DNA of 64,000 nucleotides from an uncultured Prevotellaceae bacterium (lineage in GTDB: Bacteria; Bacteroidota; Bacteroidia; Bacteroidales; Bacteroidaceae). Each line of letters opens with the position of its first letter. Positions within the stretch are counted from its first letter, which is position 1. Location of the stretch: the NCBI GenBank assembly GCA_902764705.1, contig CACWWZ010000002.1, positions 1-64,000 on the forward strand. Reading direction: 5' to 3'. The notes below the pieces were generated by a model. The model ran no database searches. It was not told where the DNA came from and worked only from the letters and a program-made list of their open reading frames with translations. This document shows positions 1 through 8,221 of the stretch, piece after piece. A program made the translations under genes and the position numbers.

Positions 1-649
1 AGGCAAGTATCTGACTGGATTTGAAGTGTTAAATCCCGATTTGGTGATTTGTCATTTAGATTCCAAAGCTTCGATGCAGATTGACCTGACTATCAACAAG
101 GGCCGCGGCTATGTTCCCGCTGATGAGAATCGCGAGTTCTGCACCGATGTCAATGTGATAGCTATTGACTCAATCTACACTCCGATTCGTAACGTGAAGT
201 ATTCAGTAGAGCCGTATCGTGTCGAGCAGAAGACCGACTACGACAAGCTGGTGCTCGAGGTTACGACGGACGGTTCCATTCACCCGAAGGACGCCTTGAA
301 GGAGGCTGCCAAGATCCTCATCTATCACTTCATGCTCTTCTCCGACGAGAAGATTACGCTGGAGAACAATGATATTGAGGGTAATCAGGAGTTCGACGAG
401 GAAGTACTCCACATGCGTCAGTTGCTGAAGACCAAGTTGGTCGACATGAACCTGTCGGTTCGTGCGCTGAACTGTCTGAAGGCTGCCGATGTCGAGACCC
501 TTGGCGACTTGGTACAGTACAACAAGACTGACCTCCTCAAGTTCCGCAACTTCGGTAAGAAATCGCTCACTGAGCTTGATGATTTGCTCGAGAGTCTGAA
601 TCTGTCGTTTGGAACTGATATTACAAAGTATAAACTGGACAGAGAGTAA
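1..649 (+). CDS. rpoA: DNA-directed RNA polymerase subunit alpha, C-terminal part
   Basis: This is the alpha subunit, which scaffolds RNA polymerase assembly and contacts upstream DNA and activators through its C-terminal domain. The reading frame is open from base 2, so the gene begins before the window and about a third of the protein is missing. The visible part holds the insert and dimerisation domain (VCHLDS-like and [15 protein letters not shown] motifs) and then the helix-hairpin-helix alpha-CTD ([20 protein letters not shown] type, ending [18 protein letters not shown]). rplQ follows, the usual order at the end of the bacterial alpha operon. A GTG inside the frame at base 26 is not the true start. 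Confidence 0.97.
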   Translation, partial: GKYLTGFEVLNPDLVICHLDSKASMQIDLTINKGRGYVPADENREFCTDVNVIAIDSIYTPIRNVKYSVEPYRVEQKTDYDKLVLEVTTDGSIHPKDALKEAAKILIYHFMLFSDEKITLENNDIEGNQEFDEEVLHMRQLLKTKLVDMNLSVRALNCLKAADVETLGDLVQYNKTDLLKFRNFGKKSLTELDDLLESLNLSFGTDITKYKLDRE

Positions 650-655
650 TTCTTT

Positions 656-669
656 AATTAAGAATTAAG
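656..669 (+). repeat. Heptamer array, two AATTAAG units
   Basis: Two perfect AATTAAG units followed by AG, in the rpoA-rplQ spacer 30 nt before the rplQ start. This is the shortest member of the 7-nt-period arrays found at many gene junctions here. Confidence 0.6.
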
Positions 670-699
670 AGTTTGTCCGCTTAAAGAAGAAAACAAACA

Positions 700-1177
700 A
701 TGAGACACGGAAAGAAATTCAATCATCTGGGCCGTACTGCTGACCACCGCCGTGCCATGCTTGCCAACATGGCCATCTCGCTGATCATGCACAAAAGAAT
801 CACTACGACCCTCGCCAAGGCAAAGGACCAACAGCCGTCGTGTAGTATTCAGCTACCTGCAGAACAAAGAAGCCCTGAAGGAGCTCTTTGGCCCTGTAGC
901 CCAGAAGGTCGGTGACCGCCCCGGTGGTTATACCCGCATCATCAAGCTTGGCTTCCGTCAGGGCGACGCTGCTGAGAAGGCATTCATCGAGCTTGTTGAC
1001 TTTGATGAGAACATGCTGAAGAGCCCGAAGGCTGAGAAGAAGACCCGCCGTTCACGCAAGTCTGCTGCTAAGGCTGAGGCTCCCGTTGAGGCTCCTGTTG
1101 CTGAGGCTGCTGCTCCCGCAGCAGAAGAGGCTCCCGCCGCTGAGGCACCTGCTGCTGAAGAGGCAAAGGCTGAATAA
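700..1177 (+). CDS. rplQ: 50S ribosomal protein L17, reading frame interrupted
   Basis: L17 is a large-subunit protein encoded after rpoA. The N-terminal 42 residues ([18 protein letters not shown] to TTTLAKAK) match the family. The frame then changes: from about base 830 the rest of L17 ([49 protein letters not shown]) is in frame 2, ending at TAA 1175-1177 after a lysine- and Ala/Pro/Glu-rich tail. Read in frame 1 the product would stop at base 915 after 71 residues. The roughly 18 residues normally between AKAK and NSRR (ALKKFVEPLITKSKEDTT-like in Bacteroides) are absent, so this looks like an out-of-frame deletion of about 55 nt, not a single-base slip. L17 is normally essential, so an assembly or sequencing error is more likely than a true null. 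Confidence 0.9.
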
Positions 1178-1205
1178 GCATTACATTTCTACTCATGATA
1201 AGAAA

Positions 1206-1242
1206 GACTCCCGCTCGATATTGAGTGGGAGTCTTTTTTTTT
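1206..1242 (+). terminator. Intrinsic terminator after rplQ
   Basis: An 11-bp stem (GACTCCCGCTC at 1206-1216 with GAGTGGGAGTC at 1223-1233, one G-T pair) and a 6-nt loop are followed by nine T. This is a strong end to the ribosomal operon, which converges on the next gene. Confidence 0.92.
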
Positions 1243-1271
1243 ATGCTTACGGGCAAGGGAATTGCCCGTCA

Positions 1272-4200
1272 CTATTCTTCTTCTGGCAAGAGCACGACGC
1301 CATGTTGTTTCTTGCCGTCCATCATGATTCTCAGCGGACGTTCGAAGCGCACGTGGCGAACATATTGCGTCTCTTCGACGGCAGGCATGGCGTCCAGCAC
1401 GTCGCGTTGCATGATGCCGTCGCCTGTATAGGTGTTGATGGTGAAGTAGCCCACCCCGAACGACGTCAGGTTCTGGAAGAAGTGCGTGCCCTGCGAGGGG
1501 TCGACATGGTAGTTCTTCAATCCTGCTTCTACGATGACGCGTGCTGCCGAGATGTGCGGCCACTTGACGGGTATGCCTAGCCAATAGTCGCTGCTGCCCC
1601 AGCGTCCCGGGCCGATGAGGATGTAGTTCTTGTCTTCGTCCAGGAACTTCCGGTTTATCTGTTCTATCTCTACAGCGATCTGCGGGTTGTTGGCTGCCGT
1701 GAAGTCGTCGTCTGTCTTGACATAGACCACGTCAACGACATCCTCCGAGATGCCGTGACCCAGCGAGTTGTGCGAGCGCAACAGACATTGCTCGTCGGGA
1801 ATGGCTGCCAGGTCTTCGTCCAGCACCTGCTTCGAGTCGACGATGGGACGTATCTGCAGCAGGTAGAAGTCGCCCGTTGTGTTTTGTCCCTGACCACTCA
1901 GGTTGCAGGCGAACTCGATTTCCACGGGGCGTCGCATCTCTTCGGAGCCCAGCTTCTGCGACAGCTGCAGGATTTCGGGCAGGGGGAAGATGTCGTGTTG
2001 CAGGACACCGCTGAACGAGATGACCTTGCGACCTCCTTCGTAGATGCCGTCGCGGATAATCTGGTCAACGGGGTCGTACGTCGAGGCGATGCCGTGCAGC
2101 GAGTTGTCCTTATCTGCCTCCTTGACACGCAGATTCAGTATGTTGAAGCCGTCGTCGACCTTGAAGTCGTCGCCTACATGGCTCATATCGAGGGCGTAGA
2201 AGCGTGTCTGCGTTTCCCTTAGGGCCGTTTCCATCTCACTGGTTTGCAGCACCTGTTTGGGGTGATGGGGCGACACGCGCAGCGTTTGTCCGCCGTCGAC
2301 GATGTATTTGCCCAAACCTAAAGCCAGCGAGGCGATACCTTCTTCAGCCAGCTCGTCGCCGATGGGGTAGTAGTTCAGCGAACGCAGCACGCCCGAGAAG
2401 GTGGGGTAGAAGCGCTGGTTATATTCTTTTCCTACGACTTCCTGCAGGATGACGGCCATTTTCTCCTGGTCGATGACGTTCGACGTCGCCGTCATATACG
2501 CCTTCGAATCGCGGTAGTACACCGAGGCATAGACACCCTTGATGGCACAGGCCAGCATGCGCAGCATCTCGTATTTGTCCTCCAGATAGGGAATCATATA
2601 AGTAGAGTAGATGCCTGCGAAGGGTTGGTAGTGCGAGTCCTCGAGCAGTGACGATGAACGTACCGCGATGGGTGACTTCACAGCGTCAAAGAACGTGAAG
2701 AAGTCGGCAATCAGCGCGTCGGGCAACTGCGCCTTCATGAAGTGCTGCAGAATCTCCTCGTCGGGTGCGTCGCTTAGGGCAATGCCCCACAGGTTGTTCT
2801 CGTCCATAAACTGGTCGAAGAAGTCGGTACAGAGCACGACGGTTTTCGGAATCTGTACGGTGGCGTTCTCAAACTGGTTGAGTTCGGGATGGCGCTTGAT
2901 GATGTTGTCGAGGAACGCCAGACCGCGTCCCTTACCGCCCAGCGAGCCTTCACCGATGCGGGCGAAGTGGGCGTAGCGGTCGAATTTCAATCGGTCGAAC
3001 ACCGCCACGACGCCGATATTTTTCATGCGGCGGTACTGCACAATGGCGTCGAAGATAATCTGGCGGTGCGCATCAACGTCCTGCAGCTTGTGCCACGTCA
3101 CCGTCTTCAGGAACTGCGACACGGGGAATATGGCTCGTGCACAGAGCCAGCGGCTCATGTGGTTGCGGCGGATGTGGCGCAGCAGCGAGTCGTGGGGAAT
3201 CTTGAAGATGCTGTCCTGCAACTCCTTCAGCGTCGACACGCGGGCCACCTCTTCCTTGGTCACAGGGTCGCGGAAGATGAAGTCGCCGAATCCCATGTGC
3301 TCCTCGATGAGCTGGCGCAGATCGACGTTCATCTTCTTCGAGTTCTTATCGACGAAATGGAAGTGCTCGGCCTCGGCCTTCTCCTTGTTCTGAATCTCCG
3401 AGCTCTGCAGGATGAGGGGTATGTATTCGTCGCGGCGGCGTATTTCGCGCAACAGCTTCAGGCCCGCTTCCGGGTCACCCTCCTCGACGTGTGCCAGACG
3501 GCCGTTTACACCCTTCATTGGGAAACGCGTGTCGGAGATGACTCCCAGCACATTGTCGTGATACATCTCGTACCAGTGTATGGCTTCCTCGTAGGTGGTG
3601 GCCAGCACCACCTTGGGGCGTCCACGCTTGCGCTGGGCGGCAGAGTGGGGGTTCAGCGCCTCAGTGGAAAAATTCTTCGACTGCTCCAGAATATAGTTAT
3701 ACAGGTTGGGCAGCACCGAGGAGTAGAAGCGGATGTTGTCCTCCACCAGCAGAATCATCTGCACACCGGCCTCCTTGATGTCGTGCTCGATGTTCATCTG
3801 GTCCTCTATCAGCTTGATGATCGAGAGGATGAGGTTTGTGTTGCCCAGCCAGCAGAACACGTAGTCGAAAATCGACATATCCTCGTTCTCAATGCGCTTC
3901 GTGATGCCGTGCGAGAAGGGCGTCAGCACCACGCAGGGAATGTAGGGTGCCATCTTCTTTACGTCGCGGGCTACGGCAAAAGCGTCGTTGTCGGCATTAC
4001 CCGGCATACAGATCACCAGGTCGATGTCCGTCGTCTTTAGCACGTTGTCGGCCTCCTCCGTTGTCGACACCTGCGTGAACGACGGTGGATAGCGCATACC
4101 CAGTTCCGAGTATTCGTCGAACAGTTTCTCGTCGATGCGTCCGTCGTCCTCCAGCATGAAGGCGTCGTACGGGTTCGCCACAATCAGGATATTGAAGATG

Positions 4201-4277
4201 CGCTTCGTCATCAGGTTGACAAACGACACATCCTTCAGAAAGAAGTTGTTAAACTCCTGCGGTATGTTTGCATTCAT
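1272..4277 (-). CDS. Receiver-domain protein with PEP synthase-type ATP-binding domain
   Basis: A protein of about 1001 residues. Residues 1-170 look like a degenerate response-regulator receiver. A second receiver-like domain follows (ILLVEDNIRFYSS; VLGVISDTRFPMKG; PLILQSS near 170-330). The C-terminal half is a pyruvate phosphate dikinase N-terminal ATP-grasp domain (IGEGSLGGKGRGLAFLDNII; SPIAVRSSSLLEDS; LQIRPIV). I see no phosphohistidine swivel domain (GG-x-TSHAAI type) and no PEP-binding barrel, so it cannot be a complete PEP synthase or PPDK. Similar Bacteroidales proteins are usually named PEP/pyruvate-binding domain protein and have no settled function. The ATG at 4277 is preferred over a GTG at 4289 because a promoter-like TACCTTCG lies at 4299-4306. 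Confidence 0.85.
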   Translation of the reverse strand: MNANIPQEFNNFFLKDVSFVNLMTKRIFNILIVANPYDAFMLEDDGRIDEKLFDEYSELGMRYPPSFTQVSTTEEADNVLKTTDIDLVICMPGNADNDAFAVARDVKKMAPYIPCVVLTPFSHGITKRIENEDMSIFDYVFCWLGNTNLILSIIKLIEDQMNIEHDIKEAGVQMILLVEDNIRFYSSVLPNLYNYILEQSKNFSTEALNPHSAAQRKRGRPKVVLATTYEEAIHWYEMYHDNVLGVISDTRFPMKGVNGRLAHVEEGDPEAGLKLLREIRRRDEYIPLILQSSEIQNKEKAEAEHFHFVDKNSKKMNVDLRQLIEEHMGFGDFIFRDPVTKEEVARVSTLKELQDSIFKIPHDSLLRHIRRNHMSRWLCARAIFPVSQFLKTVTWHKLQDVDAHRQIIFDAIVQYRRMKNIGVVAVFDRLKFDRYAHFARIGEGSLGGKGRGLAFLDNIIKRHPELNQFENATVQIPKTVVLCTDFFDQFMDENNLWGIALSDAPDEEILQHFMKAQLPDALIADFFTFFDAVKSPIAVRSSSLLEDSHYQPFAGIYSTYMIPYLEDKYEMLRMLACAIKGVYASVYYRDSKAYMTATSNVIDQEKMAVILQEVVGKEYNQRFYPTFSGVLRSLNYYPIGDELAEEGIASLALGLGKYIVDGGQTLRVSPHHPKQVLQTSEMETALRETQTRFYALDMSHVGDDFKVDDGFNILNLRVKEADKDNSLHGIASTYDPVDQIIRDGIYEGGRKVISFSGVLQHDIFPLPEILQLSQKLGSEEMRRPVEIEFACNLSGQGQNTTGDFYLLQIRPIVDSKQVLDEDLAAIPDEQCLLRSHNSLGHGISEDVVDVVYVKTDDDFTAANNPQIAVEIEQINRKFLDEDKNYILIGPGRWGSSDYWLGIPVKWPHISAARVIVEAGLKNYHVDPSQGTHFFQNLTSFGVGYFTINTYTGDGIMQRDVLDAMPAVEETQYVRHVRFERPLRIMMDGKKQHGVVLLPEEE

Positions 4278-4298
4278 AGCCTTACGCACTTTTGCCTG

Positions 4299-4306
4299 CG
4301 AAGGTA
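4299..4306 (-). promoter_or_regulatory. Possible -7 element for the receiver/ATP-grasp gene
   Basis: TACCTTCG on the minus strand differs by one base from the Bacteroidetes -7 consensus TAnnTTTG. It would start transcription about 15 nt before the ATG at 4277. No clear -33 TTTG is seen. Confidence 0.4.
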
Positions 4307-4368
4307 CGAATAAATGAGTGAAAAACCAAATTAATTTGAGTTTTTCCGACTGAAAAAGGATTTGGGCT

Positions 4369-4839
4369 TCACGATTTCGTCATTTTCATGATATCGTCCA
4401 TCGTGAAATGACCAGAGAATACCATCACCGTCGTACTGTCGTCCTCATCCGTTAACATGACGACAACGGATTGCTGCTTGCCTACGCAGTGGTAGATATC
4501 CACCTTGCTGCCGTCTTCCCTAACCTGCATCAGCACTTCATACTTTTCCCGTGCAAGGATTTCCTTGACGTCGTTCTTCAGTTTCGTACGTGCCGCCTTT
4601 TCCTCTGAGCTGATAATCTGTATGCCTGTCAGTTTGCTGGCCAGGCTTTTCATGTCCACGCCAGGAACTGAGGGTGCTGCAGATTTACTGGCCATTCCCA
4701 ACATGTATTTGGAGATGTACACGTACGAAACATTCTTCATATCGGCATATTTCTCGAACGTCTTAACCTGTGCGTTGACGGTGAGGCTTGCCATTGCCAC
4801 TACTGCACAAAGCAGTATTCTTATCATTCGCTGTTTCAT
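4369..4839 (-). CDS. DUF4252 secreted protein (third copy of operon)
   Basis: A 156-residue protein with a signal peptide ending near VNAQ (residues 1-24), so exported. The body matches the DUF4252 pattern: a short helix, VSYVYISKYML, SSEEKAARTKLKNDV, a VLMQVREDGSKVDIYHC strand pair, VVVMLTDEDDSTTVMVFSGHF and a final MDDIMKM helix. It starts 1 nt after the stop of the membrane protein gene upstream, so the two are translationally linked. Its function is not known; the family recurs beside ECF sigma factors in Bacteroidales. It is more diverged from the two other copies in this operon than they are from each other. Confidence 0.82.
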   Translation of the reverse strand: MKQRMIRILLCAVVAMASLTVNAQVKTFEKYADMKNVSYVYISKYMLGMASKSAAPSVPGVDMKSLASKLTGIQIISSEEKAARTKLKNDVKEILAREKYEVLMQVREDGSKVDIYHCVGKQQSVVVMLTDEDDSTTVMVFSGHFTMDDIMKMTKS

Positions 4840-4840
4840 G

Positions 4841-5239
4841 TTATTTCAATGCTTTAAGTTGTTTGTTCAATGTATTCTCAGCCTTGTCACTCAGTGCTTT
4901 CGCCTTCTCCAGATGCCCCATGCCTTTATTCAGGTTGGCGGCCAGCAGACTCAATGCACGCTCGGCCTCCTGTTGTGCCAGCACGGGGTCTTGGTAGGTA
5001 TCTTGTTCGGCAAAGTTGACAGGTTCGTCCTGTCGCAGGTAGTGATACCCCACACCGAAGACAAGGGCGATGCTGGCAGCAACAGCCGTATAGCGCAGGA
5101 CGCTAGGTAGCAGACGACGGCGCTGGGCCTTCTGCTGTTTCTCCTCAAGTTCCCACTCGTCGATCTTGACTGAAAGGCGTTCTTCCAGTCCTTCAGGAAT
5201 GGGGATTTGTTCTAACGCTTTATAATCTATTTTGTCCAT
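4841..5239 (-). CDS. Putative anti-sigma factor, single-pass membrane protein
   Basis: A 132-residue protein. The N-terminal 45 residues are charged and cytoplasmic (PEGLEERLSVKIDEWELEEK), then RRR and one membrane helix (YTAVAASIALVFGVGYHY, residues about 51-68), then a periplasmic helical tail rich in Ala, Leu and Lys. It overlaps the 3' end of the ECF sigma gene by 13 nt, the usual arrangement for a sigma/anti-sigma pair. No HxxxCxxC zinc anti-sigma motif is present, so the role rests on topology and position, not on a recognised domain. Confidence 0.7.
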   Translation of the reverse strand: MDKIDYKALEQIPIPEGLEERLSVKIDEWELEEKQQKAQRRRLLPSVLRYTAVAASIALVFGVGYHYLRQDEPVNFAEQDTYQDPVLAQQEAERALSLLAANLNKGMGHLEKAKALSDKAENTLNKQLKALK

Positions 5240-5739
5240 GTCTTCGTGATATTTTGGAATTGTTGTTTTAACTTTTGTCTCGTTCGCATCACGATGATGC
5301 GGATATTGCCTTGCGAGAGTCCTGTGTCCTGTTCTATCTCTTCGTAGGAGCGGTCTTCCATCAGGTGCATCTGGATAATTTTCGCATCCCTTTCCGGCAG
5401 TTGACTGATGAGTCCTTCCATCTGCCGGGCCTCGTCTTTGCTGTCTATCTGATGGTCAAGGCTTCGTTCGTCAGGTGGCGAGAGTTCTTCTTTCAGTTCT
5501 GCCGAGGTGTTGACGTGTTTCATGCGTCGCTGGTCGAGGAACAGGCGTCGAATCATGGTCACGAGATAAGCCTCTTTCATGGCTGCGTCGGGTAGCTCGT
5601 CGCGCTTCTGCCACAGCTTCAGGTACATATCCTGAAGCAAGTCTTCTGCATTCTGCGCATTCCCCGTCAACAGACAAGCCACCCTATAGAGCAACTTATA
5701 GTGAGGCATGAACCGTTGCTTGAACTCCCGTGCGTCCAT
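5227..5739 (-). CDS. RNA polymerase ECF-type sigma-70 factor
   Basis: A 170-residue group 4 sigma factor. Region 2 (KLLYRVACLLTGNAQNAEDLLQD, then MYLKLWQKRDEL) binds core polymerase and the -10 element. Region 4 (LPERDAKIIQMHLMEDRSYE, then EIEQDTGLSQGNIRIIVMRTRQ) carries the helix-turn-helix for the -35 element. It starts 4 nt after the preceding secreted-protein gene and overlaps the membrane protein gene after it. The operon probably controls itself in response to an envelope signal. This is inferred from the arrangement. Confidence 0.9.
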   Translation of the reverse strand: MDAREFKQRFMPHYKLLYRVACLLTGNAQNAEDLLQDMYLKLWQKRDELPDAAMKEAYLVTMIRRLFLDQRRMKHVNTSAELKEELSPPDERSLDHQIDSKDEARQMEGLISQLPERDAKIIQMHLMEDRSYEEIEQDTGLSQGNIRIIVMRTRQKLKQQFQNITKTWTK

Positions 5740-5743
5740 TCCG

Positions 5744-6556
5744 TTATTTCTGCTCTTTCTTCTCCTTTATGCTCCACTCAATGACCACCTTCTTGTCGGT
5801 GTGTGGATATTTTTCCTTGACAGCACCGCCAACCACCCACGATTCGTTGTCAAAAGAGAAACGATTGTTGTTCATATATTCTCGGGCCTCGTTCATCGAA
5901 TGGAGTTCTGGATGTTCTTCGCCATTGATCACGAACAAAGCGTTGCCATTTTCCACCTCCTTCACGACATCCTTCATGTTCACAGCATCCTCATCCTCTT
6001 CAAAGTTGACCAAATCACCCCAATCGCTGCCAATGATACTTTTCAGCATGAGGTCTTTCTTGATTTTTCCGTTGAGATGTGCCAACATCACCTTCCCCCA
6101 GATGTCCCAGCGAATCAGTGGATTGTTCACCGTGTTGCCTTTTACCTTGCCGTAAATACGCAGTTGGAAATTAGGGTTGAAGGTCTGGTTAATCATGTTC
6201 TGAACGTGGTTCTTCCCTTCCTCCGGCTCCTTGTTATCATTCTGTACAAACAGCGTCTCGTAGCCCTTCAGCGCCTGGATGTCATTGGTCAGTTGTGTCA
6301 TCTGGCCTTCGTTCAAGGTCATTTGTAGCTGTTCGGCCTTCTTGAAGTTCTTCAGTATGAAGTCGTAGTCTTTCTTGCTCAGGCCGGCACTTCCTTTCTC
6401 TCTGCTTTCTTCCATACTCTTGCGAGTTTCAGCAGTCGTTTCTTTATACTCGGCACCAGGCAGCGCCTTGTATTTCGCCATCAATTTCTCTACGGTCTGT
6501 CCGAACGCACTGCCCACGCATAGCAGCACTGCCAATGACAATAATAACTTTTTCAT
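5744..6556 (-). CDS. Secreted protein of unknown function in ECF operon
   Basis: A 270-residue protein with a clear signal peptide (MKKLLLSLAVLLCVGSAFGQ, cleavage after residue 19 or 20). After that it is charged and without recognisable motifs; it could belong to a Bacteroidales-specific DUF family but I cannot name it with confidence. Visible segments are KKDYDFILKNFKKAEQLQM, a NDIQALKGYETLFVQND strand pair, and NGNALFVINGEEHPELHSMN. It lies 17 nt after one DUF4252 gene and 4 nt before the sigma gene, so it is co-transcribed with both. The LFVING strand followed by an acidic helix resembles DUF4252 C-termini (LVVINGTFD), which may mean distant kinship. Confidence 0.75.
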   Translation of the reverse strand: MKKLLLSLAVLLCVGSAFGQTVEKLMAKYKALPGAEYKETTAETRKSMEESREKGSAGLSKKDYDFILKNFKKAEQLQMTLNEGQMTQLTNDIQALKGYETLFVQNDNKEPEEGKNHVQNMINQTFNPNFQLRIYGKVKGNTVNNPLIRWDIWGKVMLAHLNGKIKKDLMLKSIIGSDWGDLVNFEEDEDAVNMKDVVKEVENGNALFVINGEEHPELHSMNEAREYMNNNRFSFDNESWVVGGAVKEKYPHTDKKVVIEWSIKEKKEQK

Positions 6557-6573
6557 CTCTCTATGCTTTTTGT

Positions 6574-7098
6574 TCAGTTGTTTATTTCCACTTTAACGTT
6601 ATTCACTTCAGTCTTAACCTTCATGCCCTCTTGCATCATTTTGGCATAGTCGAACGTTCCGTTAATGACTACCAGATTGGCCTCTTCTTCCTCAACAGCC
6701 AGGATGACGTTGGTGGAATGCTCACCATTCTTGGAGAGATAGATCTTTACGATTTCACCATCATCACCTTTTGTGTCGATCAGTGGTTCCCATTCTGGGC
6801 CTTTCAGTAGTTTCAGAGCAGTCTTCTTAAATTTCTTGACACTGCCTTTCTCTTCACATGCGAAAACTTTTACGTCGTCGAACTGATCGAGGAATTCCTC
6901 TCCCTCACCATCGCCAAGGTTGACCATCTCGCCCACATGCAAGCCTTTTCCCTGCTTGGCAGCGAGTTTGATCATGTCCTTATCGACATGCGTATATTCC
7001 ACGCCCTTAATCTTAGCAATCTCCTCGAAGTTCGTGCTTTGGGCATAGGCACTGCCTACTGAGAGCAGTACGATAAGTGATAAGATAATCTTTTTCAT
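6574..7098 (-). CDS. DUF4252 secreted protein (second copy)
   Basis: A 174-residue exported protein with signal peptide MKKIILSLIVLLSVGSAYAQ. The mature part follows the DUF4252 plan: IKGVEYTHVDKDMIKLAAKQ, a VFACEEKGSVKKFKKTALKLL helix, WEPLIDTKGDDGEIVKIYLS, and the closing LVVINGTFDYAKMMQEG. It is clearly paralogous to the gene at 7112-7612 (both have KGxGWEPLIDxKxxDGxxxKIY-like cores). The 13-nt gap to that gene supports one transcript. No catalytic residues are apparent; a structural or ligand-sensing role in the envelope would fit. Confidence 0.82.
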   Translation of the reverse strand: MKKIILSLIVLLSVGSAYAQSTNFEEIAKIKGVEYTHVDKDMIKLAAKQGKGLHVGEMVNLGDGEGEEFLDQFDDVKVFACEEKGSVKKFKKTALKLLKGPEWEPLIDTKGDDGEIVKIYLSKNGEHSTNVILAVEEEEANLVVINGTFDYAKMMQEGMKVKTEVNNVKVEINN

Positions 7099-7111
7099 AT
7101 TTGTATAGGGT

Positions 7112-7612
7112 TTAGTTTTCTTTATTCATTTGCTCCATCAGTTGGGCCATATCGAGTTTGCCGTCAATGACCACCAGCGAAGCCTCGTTTCCCTCTTCTG
7201 CAAAGATGACGATGGTGGTGTGCTTGCCCTGTTGTTTCTGATAAATTTTCGACCTCTGGCCGTCCTCGTCTTTCGCATCGATAAGGGGCTCCCAGCCATT
7301 TCCATCCAAGATGTTTCGTACCTGCTGACTCAGTTGTTCTACAGTTTTCTTCTCCTCGCTGGTAAAGGCGTCAATTGAGTTTATCTTCTTGAGCATGTCG
7401 CCTGACTTGCCGGTGAAAGTGATGTCCTCGCCAATGTTGACGCTTTCCCCGTTCTTTGCAGCGAGGTTCAGCAGGAACTTGCCAATGTGGACATGTTCTA
7501 CACCCTCAATTTTTGCCAACTTTTTGAAGTCTTTGCCCAATGCATTCGCACCCGTTGAGATAAACATGATAGCTGCACAGAGCGCCACCTTTATTAATAA
7601 TGTATGTTTCAT
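7112..7612 (-). CDS. DUF4252 secreted protein (first gene of ECF operon)
   Basis: A 166-residue protein with signal peptide (MKHTLLIKVALCAAIMFIS, cleaved near ANA). Segments IEGVEHVHIGKFLLNLAAKN, DAFTSEEKKTVEQLSQQV, WEPLIDAKDEDGQRSKIYQ and ASLVVIDGKLDMAQLMEQM match the DUF4252 copy that follows. It is the promoter-proximal gene of a six-gene minus-strand unit (two DUF4252, secreted protein, sigma, membrane protein, DUF4252). No TAnnTTTG promoter is obvious just upstream, which would fit transcription by the operon's own sigma factor, although that is inference. Confidence 0.82.
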   Translation of the reverse strand: MKHTLLIKVALCAAIMFISTGANALGKDFKKLAKIEGVEHVHIGKFLLNLAAKNGESVNIGEDITFTGKSGDMLKKINSIDAFTSEEKKTVEQLSQQVRNILDGNGWEPLIDAKDEDGQRSKIYQKQQGKHTTIVIFAEEGNEASLVVIDGKLDMAQLMEQMNKEN

Positions 7613-7811
7613 AACTGTTTTTATTTTACGTTTGACTATTTATTGCTTTCGTTTCTCTGAAGAAGTTCATCGATGAGTCCTTCTAATAGTACTAACGAGA
7701 CTTTGCCACGTTTTGTTACACAGATAATCGTTTTTTTTATCAATCATCTGGTAAATACTAAAGAAAAAGCTTGCATTTAATCATATCTCCCCCGAAAAAA
7801 CTAAAATCATT

Positions 7812-7895
7812 GACGCTGTTTTATCATCCATTGTCGCAGTTTTATCATCCATCGACGCGGTTTTAACGTCCATCGACGCAGTTTTAACTTTGAAC
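7812..7895. repeat. 21-bp tandem repeat, four units plus a degenerate fifth
   Basis: Units at 7812-7832, 7833-7853, 7854-7874 and 7875-7895 share the form G-[AT]-CGC-x-GTTTTA-x-C-x-TCCAT-[TC]; the last ends TTTGAAC. A weaker fifth copy runs to about 7916. The period equals two DNA turns and three heptamers. Function unknown. Confidence 0.85.
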
Positions 7896-8193
7896 GTAGC
7901 TTTACTACTTTTTATCCGGCACCTGACAACCTTTTAGCAGGCACCTCTCTTTATTTCTGCCAGCCCCTTTTCCCCCAAGGCGTGTAACGTGAACGTTTCC
8001 TACGCCGTTGCTAACTCAGCGTGAGGACAGACCTCATGATACATGGCTTTTATAATTTCCATACCCCTGACTGTAATTTTCCATAGGGTAAGGTGCGCGG
8101 TTTTTAGTAACTGATTGATTTTTAGCGTTTTCTGTTTTTATCCCTTTTGAACTTTTTCCATGGGCAATCGATACGACTTTAGAATAAATGTCG

Positions 8194-8201
8194 TAACTTT
8201 G
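8194..8201 (+). promoter_or_regulatory. -7 promoter element for the TPR regulator
   Basis: TAACTTTG followed by C matches the Bacteroidetes -7 consensus TAnnTTTG, 20 nt before the start codon. No good -33 box is seen at the usual spacing. Confidence 0.55.
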
Positions 8202-8221
8202 CAGCAGAATTTGCAACAACT

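Larger units (their letters stand above)
7613..8221. other. 609-nt intergenic region between divergent units
   Basis: This gap separates the ECF operon (minus) from the TPR regulator (plus). It holds a 21-bp tandem repeat (7812-7895), a GC-richer stretch near 7975-8010 (GGCGTGTAACGTGAACG) with internal partial repeats, and a -7 promoter element at 8194. A 35-codon minus-strand frame at 7636-7743 (TTG start, containing KVSLVLLEGLIDELLQR) is the only coding-like piece. A 61-codon minus-strand frame at 8034-8219 has no family features and is not called. Confidence 0.7.

Noticed and set aside
2889..4040. A 383-codon frame on the plus strand opposite the receiver/ATP-grasp gene
   Set aside because: It lies wholly antisense to a protein with recognisable domains, and its translation has no family motif. 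It is due to codon bias.
7812..7916. CRISPR-like array
   Set aside because: The 21-bp units follow each other directly with no spacers, and no cas gene is near.
8034..8219. A 61-codon minus-strand frame before the TPR regulator
   Set aside because: It has no family features and overlaps the regulator's promoter in the other direction.
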